Shown piece after piece: positions 1 through 5,374 of a stretch of 5,374 nucleotides of DNA. The first letter of the stretch is position 1; the number at the start of each line of letters is the position of its first letter. Made by a program: the position numbers and the translations under genes. The stretch comes from Tessaracoccus flavescens. GTDB taxonomy: Bacteria; Actinomycetota; Actinomycetes; Propionibacteriales; Propionibacteriaceae. The DNA lies in the NCBI GenBank assembly GCA_020741375.1, contig DYZF01000181.1, positions 1 to 5,374 of the forward strand, written 5' to 3'. The notes beneath the pieces are model-generated. The model had not been told where the DNA came from, searched no databases, and was given only the letters and a program-made list of their open reading frames with translations.

Positions 1-853
1 AGAGCGTCAGCGGCACGGGGCCGGCCACCATCGGGCTACCCTCCAAGCAGCAGCCGTTGCAGTTCGCGTCACGGCAGCTCTCGCAGATTGGGATGGGCAG
101 GTAGAAGTGGGCGATGGGGCGTCCGCGGAACTCGCCCACCTCGATGTCGAGGTCGAAGACTTCGCGCAGCAGAGTCGGCTCGACGATCTCACGCGGGGTG
201 CCGACGGCGCGGATCCGCCCATTCTTCATCGCGACGATTTGGTCGGCCCAGCAGGCGGCGTAGTTGATGTCATGGACGACGATCACCACGGTCTTGTTGA
301 GCTCATCTGCGGCGCGACGCAGCGTCTGCAGCATCGCGTGGGCGTGGGAGACGTCTAGATTGTTGAGCGGCTCGTCGAGCAGCAGGTATTCGGTGTCCTG
401 CGCCAGCACCATCGCCACGAAGGCGCGCTGCCGCTGGCCGCCGCTCATCTCGTCGAGGAACCTGTCGCGCAGATCGTTCAGGTCCATCCAGCCGATGGCG
501 CGGTCGATCGCGTCCCGGTCGGCCTGGGTGTGTCGGCCGCCGCTGTGCGGGTAGCGGCCGAAGCTCACCAGATCCTGCACCGTGAGGCGGGAGTTGACGT
601 CGTTGTTCTGACGCAGGATGGCCAGGCGCTTGGCCAGCTCACGCGAGTCGGCTCGGGCCACGTCGAGGTCTCCGACGAAGATCTCACCAGCATCCGCGCC
701 CAGCAGGCGGGCGACCATGGACAGCAGCGTGGACTTGCCCGCGCCGTTGGCGCCGACGATCGCGGTGAGGCCGCCGGTGGGCAGCGACACCGTCACGTCG
801 TCGACCACCACGGACTTCCCGTAGCGCTTCGTGACGTCCTTGACTTCGATCAT
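1..853 (-). CDS. Iron-siderophore ABC transporter ATP-binding protein (YclP/CeuD-like), with Cys-rich C-terminal extension; 3' end outside window
   Basis: Cytoplasmic ATPase subunit that powers siderophore import through the two permeases encoded just upstream. The 284 visible residues show every ABC nucleotide-binding motif: Walker A GANGAGKST (34-42), Q-loop Q82, signature MSGGQRQR (136-143), Walker B YLLLDEP (156-162), D-loop LNNLD (163-167) and switch His194. The stretches LVSFGRYP, AQDTEYLLLDEPLNNLD and VVIVVHDIN resemble B. subtilis YclP and Campylobacter CeuD rather than FepC/FhuC types. The ATG at 853 overlaps the stop of the permease gene (ATGA) and is preceded by AGGAAGG. YclP is about 252 residues and ends at a place matching residue 251 here. 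This protein continues without a stop to the window edge and carries Cys257, 260, 265, 268 and 269 in the extension. The function of that tail is unknown. The ATPase assignment is secure; the exact siderophore is inferred from the operon. Confidence 0.95.
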   Translation of the reverse strand, partial: MIEVKDVTKRYGKSVVVDDVTVSLPTGGLTAIVGANGAGKSTLLSMVARLLGADAGEIFVGDLDVARADSRELAKRLAILRQNNDVNSRLTVQDLVSFGRYPHSGGRHTQADRDAIDRAIGWMDLNDLRDRFLDEMSGGQRQRAFVAMVLAQDTEYLLLDEPLNNLDVSHAHAMLQTLRRAADELNKTVVIVVHDINYAACWADQIVAMKNGRIRAVGTPREIVEPTLLREVFDLDIEVGEFRGRPIAHFYLPIPICESCRDANCNGCCLEGSPMVAGPVPLTL

Positions 854-1842
854 GAGCGAGATGCCTTCCTGATGACGAGCCAGATGAAGGCGATGCCTCC
901 AGCGAACTCGATGATGACTGACAAGACGGTGCCGAGGTCGAAGACCTGCTCCAGCACTGCTTGCCCGGCCACCAGCACACCCACGCCCAGCAGCCCCGCG
1001 AAGGGCATGGTGAACGCGTGTTTGCCGGAGCCAGCGATTTGGTACGCCACCGCGGCCACGATGAGGCCGAGGAACGTGATGGGGCCGACGAGCGCCGTCG
1101 AGACGCACACCAGCAGGGTGGCGACGAGCAGGATCCTGCGGACCGTCTTCGCGTAGGGGACGCCGAGGCTGACGGCGGATTCGCGGCCCAGCGTCAGCAC
1201 ATCGAGCGTGTTGCGCTGTGTCCACAGCCACCAGCTCGACCCCGCAACGATCAGCGCGCAGAGGGTGATCAGCTCGGGGTTGACGGCGTTGAACGACGCA
1301 AAGAGGTTGCCTTGCAGCACGAGATAGCTCGTCGGATCCAGGATGCGGCTGATCAACGACGAGAAGGACCGCAGGATGGAGCCGAGCACCAAGCCCGCCA
1401 GCACCACCAGATACACCGAGCGGCCCTTGCGCCCGAACAGCAGGCCGGTGAGCGCCATCGCCGCCAGCAGCATCAGCGCCACGGAGACGGCGAAGATGGC
1501 GTAGGGGCCCAGCGTTCCGATGAAGGAGACCCCAAGGAAGAAGATGAGGGCGGTCTGGATGAAGGCGTAGAGCGCGTCCAGCCCCAAGATCGACGGCGTC
1601 AGCAGCCGGTTGTTGGTGACGGTCTGGAACGCGACGGTGGCGACGCCGGTGGCCCAGCCGACGAGCGCCATCGCGGCGAGCTTCCGGCCGCGGAAGGGGA
1701 TGGCGAAATCGAGGCTGCCCTTGATGTTGATGAAGAGGAAGGCGATGGCGGCCAGCACGCAGAAGCCCAGCGCGATGCCGATGCGGGCGCTGGGGGAGAG
1801 CGGGGCGCGGGTTGCCGGCCGGGCCTCGGTGATGGTGCTCAT
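850..1842 (-). CDS. Iron-siderophore ABC transporter permease, FecCD family (YclO/CeuC-like)
   Basis: Second integral-membrane subunit of the importer, expected to pair with the other permease to form the siderophore channel. The protein is 330 residues, the usual FecCD-family length, with about 20 polar residues at the N terminus followed by many hydrophobic segments. Family-typical stretches are FQTVTNNRLLTPSILGLDALY (residues 72-92, where YclO has a nearly identical run), LTLGRESAVSLGV (216-228), and STALVGPITFLGLIV (248-262), which covers the cytoplasmic loop that docks on the ATPase. The ATG at 1842 overlaps the stop of the preceding permease gene (ATGA) and has GAGGA seven bases upstream. 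The open frame extends 64 codons further upstream, but those residues are Arg/His-rich shadow sequence inside the neighbouring gene. Its own stop overlaps the ATPase start by four bases, indicating translational coupling. Confidence 0.95.
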   Translation of the reverse strand: MSTITEARPATRAPLSPSARIGIALGFCVLAAIAFLFINIKGSLDFAIPFRGRKLAAMALVGWATGVATVAFQTVTNNRLLTPSILGLDALYAFIQTALIFFLGVSFIGTLGPYAIFAVSVALMLLAAMALTGLLFGRKGRSVYLVVLAGLVLGSILRSFSSLISRILDPTSYLVLQGNLFASFNAVNPELITLCALIVAGSSWWLWTQRNTLDVLTLGRESAVSLGVPYAKTVRRILLVATLLVCVSTALVGPITFLGLIVAAVAYQIAGSGKHAFTMPFAGLLGVGVLVAGQAVLEQVFDLGTVLSVIIEFAGGIAFIWLVIRKASRS

Positions 1843-2867
1843 CGCGACGTCCTCATCTTTCCGGTGAGCAGCAGCGAGAGGAAGATGATGCCGCCGAGGG
1901 CGCCGGAGATGGTGCCGACGGGGATCTCGTAGGGGAAGTTGATGGTGCGGGCGAGAAGGTCGCACACCAGCACGAAGCCGGCGCCGGCCAGCGCCGTCCA
2001 GCCGATGTTGCGGCGTAGGTTGTCGCCGCGCCACATGGCGATCAGGTTGGGGATGATGAGGCCGACGAAGCCGATGGATCCCACCACCACGAGGGTGATG
2101 GCGCTGGCGACGGCCACGAGTGCCAAGCCGAGGTTGAGCGTCGTCTTGTACGACAAGCCAAGCGACGTGGCCTGCTCCTCACCCAGGGACGCCACCGTGA
2201 AGCGGTCGGCGAACAGCCACAGCACCACGCCGACGGCTGCCAGCAGCCAGAGCAGTTCGTAGCGGCCGCGCAGCACGCCGGAGAAATCGCCCTGCATCCA
2301 GATGCCGAGGCTCTGCAGCAGGTCGAACTGGTAGGCGACGAAGGTGGTACCGGCCGCGATGACGCCCGCGAGCATGATGCCCACCAGCGGCACCGCGACG
2401 ATGGGCGCGGTGGGCGGCAGCGAGCGGATGAGGCGGATGAATAGGGCGGTGCCGGCGAGCGCGGTGAGCACCGCGATGAGCATCTTCAGCCACAGCGGTG
2501 CGGACGGAAACAGCATCACGGCGATGAGGATGCCGACCCCGGCCGATTCCGACGTGCCCACCGTCGACGGTTCGACGAACCGGTTGCGCACCAGCAACTG
2601 CATGAGCAGGCCGGAGAGCGCCAGAGCCGCGCCGGCGAGCAGCACGGCGACGGTGCGCGGGATGCGGCTCGCGAACAGGTTCAGCCGCTGCTGTTCGGTG
2701 GCCTCACCGGTGAGGAAATCGGTGGGGGAGAGGTCGGCGACGCCGACGAAGAGTGACACCGCGGCCAGTGCCACGAGCGCGGCGAACCCGCCGAGCCAGC
2801 CCCAATTGAGGGGCCGACCGGCGGGTTCACTTGCCTGCGGCTGAGCCGTGGCGGTGGTCAGCGTCAC
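1839..2867 (-). CDS. Iron-siderophore ABC transporter permease, FecCD family (YclN/CeuB-like)
   Basis: First integral-membrane subunit of the siderophore importer. I place the start at the GTG at 2867, which overlaps the stop of the binding-protein gene as GTGA and has AGGTGG about ten bases upstream; this gives 342 residues. The in-frame ATG at 2972 would add 35 residues, mostly Arg/Pro, from within the binding-protein gene and is rejected. Landmarks are ASRIPRTVAVLLAGAALALSG (66-86), MQGDFSGVLRGRYELL (191-206), VGSIGFVGLIIPN (262-274, the ATPase-contacting region) and FPYEIPVGTISG (311-322). These match B. subtilis YclN as I recall it, including the WMQGDFS and GRYELL stretches. Both neighbours are joined by 4-base overlaps. 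The product should sit in the cytoplasmic membrane as a heterodimer with the YclO-like permease. Confidence 0.95.
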   Translation of the reverse strand: MTLTTATAQPQASEPAGRPLNWGWLGGFAALVALAAVSLFVGVADLSPTDFLTGEATEQQRLNLFASRIPRTVAVLLAGAALALSGLLMQLLVRNRFVEPSTVGTSESAGVGILIAVMLFPSAPLWLKMLIAVLTALAGTALFIRLIRSLPPTAPIVAVPLVGIMLAGVIAAGTTFVAYQFDLLQSLGIWMQGDFSGVLRGRYELLWLLAAVGVVLWLFADRFTVASLGEEQATSLGLSYKTTLNLGLALVAVASAITLVVVGSIGFVGLIIPNLIAMWRGDNLRRNIGWTALAGAGFVLVCDLLARTINFPYEIPVGTISGALGGIIFLSLLLTGKMRTSR

Positions 2868-3823
2868 AGCTCGTTGGCCACCTGGTTCATCATTTCGACG
2901 GCGTTGTCGAGGCCGTGGATGAGGATGTACCAGCGGGCGCCGTCGAGGTAGACGACGTCGTCGTTGGTCCATGCCTTGGTGCTGGCGACGAGCTCGTTGT
3001 CGAGGACCTCCTTGGCCGCAGCGCCCTCTTCACCGATGGCGGCGTCGCGGTCGACGACGAACATCACGTCAGGGTTGGCCTGCTGGATCGCCTCGAAGGA
3101 GATGGCGTCGCCGTGGGCTTCGGCTTCGACGTCGGAAATCGTCGGGGCGAAGCCGAGGTCGTCGTAGAGAGCGGCGTAGCGCGAATCGGTGCCGTGTGCC
3201 GATACCTTGCCGCCGGAGGTCATCAGCACCATGGCGTTCTTGCCTGCCGGGACCTTCTCCTTGGCGGCGGCGATCGCGTCGGACACCTCCTTGAGCTGGG
3301 TTTCCAGTTCGTCGGTGGTGCCGGTGGCCTCGGCCAAGATGGTGGCCGACTGCTTGACGCCCTCGTAGAAGCCGCCCTTGTAGTCGAACGTGACGTCAAC
3401 CGTCGGGGCGATCTTGCTGAGTTCGGGCACCTGCTTGGCGGAGCGGAAGCCGGCGACGATCAGATCGGGCTCGAGCGCCGCGATCGCCTCGAAGTCTGGC
3501 TCCTGAAGGGTGCCGACGTTCTCATATTTGTCGTCGGCGAAATCCTTGACCGGATCCGACATGCGGGTGCCCTTGGCGATGCCGACGATCTTGTCGGCGA
3601 GGCCGAGCGCGTTGAGGGAATCGAGCGAGCCGTGATCGAGCACGACGATGCGCTCGGCTGCGCCGTCGAGTTCCACGGAACCCTGGGCGTGCTTGACGGT
3701 GATCGCGGTGGCGGACTCAGAGCCGCCGGCTGCGTTGGTGTTATCGGTGCTGGGCGTGCCGCAGGCAGCCAGCGCAAGCGTGCCTGCCGCAGCGGCGGCG
3801 ATAAGGCGCTTGGTGAGGTTCAT
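2864..3823 (-). CDS. Catecholate-siderophore substrate-binding lipoprotein (YclQ/CeuE/FatB-like)
   Basis: Extracytoplasmic receptor that captures the ferric siderophore and delivers it to the permeases. The 319-residue precursor has a positively charged start (MNLTKR), a hydrophobic Ala-rich core and the lipobox LAAC with Cys21 as the lipidated residue, followed by a flexible Ser/Thr/Asn/Gly linker. The body has the bilobal class III binding-protein pattern: RIVVLDHGSLDSLNALG (58-74), YENVGTLQEPDFEAIAALEPDLIVAG (100-125), then the second lobe from about residue 195. Arg127, Arg215, His237, Arg259 and Tyr299 fall at almost the same spacing as the catechol- and iron-binding residues of CeuE. 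The ATG at 3823 has GGAAAG six bases upstream. It is the first gene of the operon and lies behind a DtxR/IdeR-type iron box, so iron-repressed expression is expected. The precise siderophore cannot be read from sequence; a catecholate is the best inference. Confidence 0.95.
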   Translation of the reverse strand: MNLTKRLIAAAAAGTLALAACGTPSTDNTNAAGGSESATAITVKHAQGSVELDGAAERIVVLDHGSLDSLNALGLADKIVGIAKGTRMSDPVKDFADDKYENVGTLQEPDFEAIAALEPDLIVAGFRSAKQVPELSKIAPTVDVTFDYKGGFYEGVKQSATILAEATGTTDELETQLKEVSDAIAAAKEKVPAGKNAMVLMTSGGKVSAHGTDSRYAALYDDLGFAPTISDVEAEAHGDAISFEAIQQANPDVMFVVDRDAAIGEEGAAAKEVLDNELVASTKAWTNDDVVYLDGARWYILIHGLDNAVEMMNQVANEL

Positions 3824-3862
3824 CGGTGTCTTTCCGTTGAAGTTCGTGGGTCGTGTCGCGAC

Positions 3863-3881
3863 TTAGGTAACCCTAACCTTA
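3863..3881 (-). promoter_or_regulatory. DtxR/IdeR-type iron box operator for the siderophore operon
   Basis: Read on the minus strand, the 19 bases TAAGGTTAGGGTTACCTAA match 16 of 19 positions of the DtxR/IdeR consensus TTAGGTTAGGCTAACCTAA by hand alignment. The site lies 40 bases upstream of the binding-protein start codon and covers the predicted -10 element. An Fe(II)-loaded DtxR/IdeR repressor bound here would block RNA polymerase, so the importer should be made under iron limitation. The regulator is not encoded in the window. Confidence 0.85.
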
Positions 3882-3899
3882 CCCATTTAAGTCACGCAA
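3870..3899 (-). promoter_or_regulatory. Candidate promoter of the siderophore-uptake operon
   Basis: On the minus strand, TTGCGT (3894-3899) could serve as the -35 element and TAGGGT (3870-3875) as the -10 element, with an 18-base spacer. The -10 lies inside the iron box, the usual arrangement for DtxR-repressed promoters. This would leave a leader of roughly 40 bases before the ATG at 3823. The hexamers are only moderate matches, so the exact start of transcription is uncertain. Confidence 0.5.
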
Positions 3900-3952
3900 C
3901 TCTGATCAAAATATGGATCGCCCATGGTTTCGGGTACCGCAGGCCCCGGCGG

Positions 3953-3958
3953 TAAGCT
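3953..3958 (+). promoter_or_regulatory. Candidate -10 element of ychF, implying a leaderless transcript
   Basis: TAAGCT fits the actinobacterial -10 pattern TAnnnT and ends eight bases before the GTG at 3967, so transcription could begin at or within a few bases of the start codon. There is no convincing Shine-Dalgarno sequence in front of that GTG. No clear -35 is seen; TTCGGG at 3929-3934 is a weak candidate. The element lies over 70 bases from the iron box, so ychF need not be iron regulated. Confidence 0.5.
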
Positions 3959-3966
3959 CGCCTCCC

Positions 3967-5058
3967 GTGGCACTCACCATTGGAATCGTCGGTCTCCCCA
4001 ACGCCGGCAAGTCGACCCTGTTCAACGCACTGACCCGCAACGACGTGCTCGCCGCGAACTACCCCTTCGCGACGATCGAGCCGAACGTCGGCGTCGTCGG
4101 CGTGCCGGATCCGCGCCTTGAGGTGCTGGCCAAGATCTATGGGTCTGAGCGGATCATCCCCGCCACGGTGAGTTTCGTCGACATCGCCGGCATCGTGAAG
4201 GGCGCCTCGCAGGGTGAGGGCATGGGCAACGCGTTCCTCGCCAACATTCGCGAGGCCGACGCCATCTGCCAGGTGACGCGCGTCTTCGACGACGAGGACG
4301 TCACGCACGTCGACGGCAAGGTTGACCCGGCCAATGACATCGACACCATCACCACCGAACTGGTCTACGCGGATCTGGCGACGGTGGAGAAGGCTCTCCC
4401 GCGCGTCGAAAAGGAGGCGCGGCTCAAGAAGGAGCTGCAGCCGAAGCTCGAGGCGTACCAGGCGGCCAAGGTTGCGCTGGAATCTGGCAAGGGCGTCCGG
4501 GCCGCTGGGCTCGACGTCGAGTTGCTGCGCGACCTGTTCCTGCTGACCGCCAAGCCGTACCTCTACGTCTTCAACTGCGATCAGGACGAACTCGGCGACG
4601 AAGACCTCAAGGCGAAGATGCGTGCCATCGTCGCGCCCGCTGAGGCGATCTTCCTCGACGCGAAGTTCGAATCCGAGCTCGTGGAGATGGAGGAGGACGA
4701 GGCGCGCGAGTTCCTCGCCGAGATGGGTGTGGAAGAGCCTGGCCTCGACGTGCTGGCCCGCGTCGGCTACGACACGCTCGGCCTTCAGAGCTACCTGACC
4801 GCCGGCCCCAAGGAGGCCCGCGGTTGGACGATTCCGAAGGGTGCGACGGCGCCCGAAGCCGCTGGCGTTATCCACACCGACTTCCAGAAGGGCTTCATCA
4901 AGGCGCAGATCGTTAGCTTTGACGATCTGGTCGCGGCCGGTTCCGAAAATGGGGCCAGGGCTGCTGGCAAGATGCGCCTCGAGGGCAAGGACTACGTCAT
5001 GCAAGACGGAGACGTGGTCGAATTCCGTAGCGGACTAACCTCTGGGGGTAGGAAGTGA
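3967..5058 (+). CDS. ychF: Redox-regulated/ribosome-binding ATPase YchF (Obg-family P-loop NTPase)
   Basis: Conserved cytoplasmic translation-factor-class NTPase; family members bind ribosomes and prefer ATP over GTP (OLA1 in eukaryotes). Starting from the GTG at 3967 the protein is 363 residues, equal to the E. coli YchF length, and begins in the usual way just before the G1 loop. Visible motifs are G1 GLPNAGKST (9-17), the [14 protein letters not shown] segment (31-44), G3 DIAG (72-75) followed by Ile rather than a catalytic Gln as in HAS-type NTPases, then a coiled-coil-like Lys/Glu-rich stretch (about 137-175). A C-terminal TGS domain spans about 278-355, including [12 protein letters not shown] and [14 protein letters not shown]. 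The G4 position reads NCDQ (203-206) rather than the common NxxE. An in-frame ATG at 3913 would add 18 residues unlike the family and lacks a ribosome site. The gene is divergent from the siderophore operon and probably functionally unrelated to it. Confidence 0.97.
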   Translation: MALTIGIVGLPNAGKSTLFNALTRNDVLAANYPFATIEPNVGVVGVPDPRLEVLAKIYGSERIIPATVSFVDIAGIVKGASQGEGMGNAFLANIREADAICQVTRVFDDEDVTHVDGKVDPANDIDTITTELVYADLATVEKALPRVEKEARLKKELQPKLEAYQAAKVALESGKGVRAAGLDVELLRDLFLLTAKPYLYVFNCDQDELGDEDLKAKMRAIVAPAEAIFLDAKFESELVEMEEDEAREFLAEMGVEEPGLDVLARVGYDTLGLQSYLTAGPKEARGWTIPKGATAPEAAGVIHTDFQKGFIKAQIVSFDDLVAAGSENGARAAGKMRLEGKDYVMQDGDVVEFRSGLTSGGRK

Positions 5059-5145
5059 CAGAATCACGCAACCTGCACGCCAGGGTCCGCGACTTCATCG
5101 ACGGAGAGGTCAGCCACTTATGGGCGCGTGAGCTGGGGGTTCTCG

Positions 5146-5374
5146 ATGATCAAATCTGCCAACCAGTATCCGGTGCACACGCTGTTCAGTCACGAAGGCA
5201 ACGTGCTGTACCGGATCCCGCCCTACCAGCGCGAGTACTCCTGGTATAAGTCCCACTGGGAAGACCTGTTCGAAGATCTCATCGAGGCCGAGGGCGCGCA
5301 CTTCCTGGGCACCATCATCACGCTCGACCAGACCACGGACACGCTCGAGGGCAACATCCTGCAGGTCATCGATG
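5146..5374 (+). CDS. DUF262 domain protein (GmrSD/ParB-like nuclease fold), N-terminal fragment; 3' end outside window
   Basis: The 76 visible residues contain the hallmark start of DUF262 proteins: IPPYQREYSW (24-33), WEDLFEDL (38-45), HFLGTIIT (52-59) and QVID (73-76). The last is cut at the window edge exactly where the family's DGQQR-type motif would continue. DUF262 is the GmrS-like domain found in type IV restriction enzymes that attack modified DNA, and in many uncharacterised or other defence proteins, where the DGQQR loop acts in nucleotide hydrolysis. The ATG at 5146 has GGGGG (5135-5139) six bases upstream, and MIKSANQYPVHTLFS resembles typical family N termini; a GTG at 5128 is less likely. 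It starts 87 bases after ychF on the same strand, with no obvious terminator between them. Whether a GmrD-like DUF1524 HNH domain follows cannot be seen, so a defence role is only an inference. Confidence 0.85.
   Translation, partial: MIKSANQYPVHTLFSHEGNVLYRIPPYQREYSWYKSHWEDLFEDLIEAEGAHFLGTIITLDQTTDTLEGNILQVID

Noticed and set aside
961..1932. A 323-codon plus-strand open frame opposite the YclO-like permease
   Set aside because: Extreme Gln, Arg, Asp, Glu and His bias is typical of the complement of a hydrophobic membrane-protein gene.
1843..2034. N-terminal extension of the second permease to the upstream ATG
   Set aside because: The 64 added residues are Arg/His-rich shadow sequence; the ATG at 1842 has a good ribosome-binding site and the ATGA overlap.
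2868..2972. N-terminal extension of the first permease to the upstream ATG
   Set aside because: The extra residues are Arg/Pro-rich and lie inside the lipoprotein gene; the GTG at 2867 fits the GTGA overlap and family length.
3855..3862. Perfect 8-base palindrome GTCGCGAC abutting the iron box
   Set aside because: Short G/C palindromes are frequent by chance in such a genome, and I know of no regulator for it; not enough to call a second operator.
2831..3955. A 374-codon plus-strand open frame opposite the binding-protein gene
   Set aside because: Antisense shadow of the lipoprotein gene; it also crosses the regulatory region and shows no family motif.
3913..3966. ATG at 3913 as the ychF start
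   Set aside because: The 18 added residues do not resemble YchF, no ribosome-binding site precedes the ATG, and the -10 element at 3953-3958 would fall inside the coding region.
3892..5004. A 370-codon open frame on the minus strand opposite ychF
   Set aside because: Its composition (His, Arg, Asp, Val and Leu rich, no recognisable motif) is what a high-GC gene produces on its antisense strand, and YchF on the other strand is unmistakable at full length.
5059..5145. Transcription terminator between ychF and the DUF262 gene
   Set aside because: No stable GC-rich hairpin followed by a T run could be found in this interval.

Overview
The window comes from a high-GC Gram-positive bacterium, most likely an actinomycete. 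The signs are strong G/C bias at third codon positions, GTG starts, a lipoprotein rather than a periplasmic binding protein, a DtxR/IdeR-type iron box, and a YchF sequence that reads like actinobacterial YchF. I cannot fix the genus from sequence alone.

Positions 1-3823, minus strand, hold a four-gene iron-siderophore ABC importer. It is transcribed from right to left: substrate-binding lipoprotein (2864-3823), first permease (1839-2867), second permease (850-1842), and ATPase (start at 853, running off the left edge). All three junctions are 4-base stop/start overlaps (GTGA, ATGA, ATGA), so the genes form one tightly coupled operon. By recalled sequence similarity the four proteins correspond one to one with Bacillus subtilis YclQ, YclN, YclO and YclP and with the Campylobacter CeuBCDE importer, which take up catecholate siderophores. 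The binding protein keeps the spacing of the CeuE arginine, histidine and tyrosine ligands. No siderophore synthesis gene is visible, so whether the substrate is made by the cell or scavenged is unknown.

Positions 3824-3966 are a divergent regulatory region. A near-consensus DtxR/IdeR operator (3863-3881) overlaps the likely -10 element of the importer operon, which predicts repression when iron is plentiful. A separate TAAGCT -10 element (3953-3958) sits just upstream of ychF and suggests leaderless transcription of that gene.

Positions 3967-5058, plus strand, encode the conserved ATPase/GTPase YchF (Obg family) at the standard 363-residue length. Downstream, from 5146 to the right edge, is the N-terminal part of a DUF262 (GmrSD/ParB-like nuclease fold) protein, which may mark the beginning of an accessory or defence region.

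The most unusual feature is at the left edge. The ATPase continues at least 34 residues past the point where YclP-type ATPases end, and this tail carries a compact cysteine cluster (C-x2-C-x4-C-x2-C-C). A metal or iron-sulfur site on the cytoplasmic side of an iron importer would be novel, but the window stops before the end of the protein.
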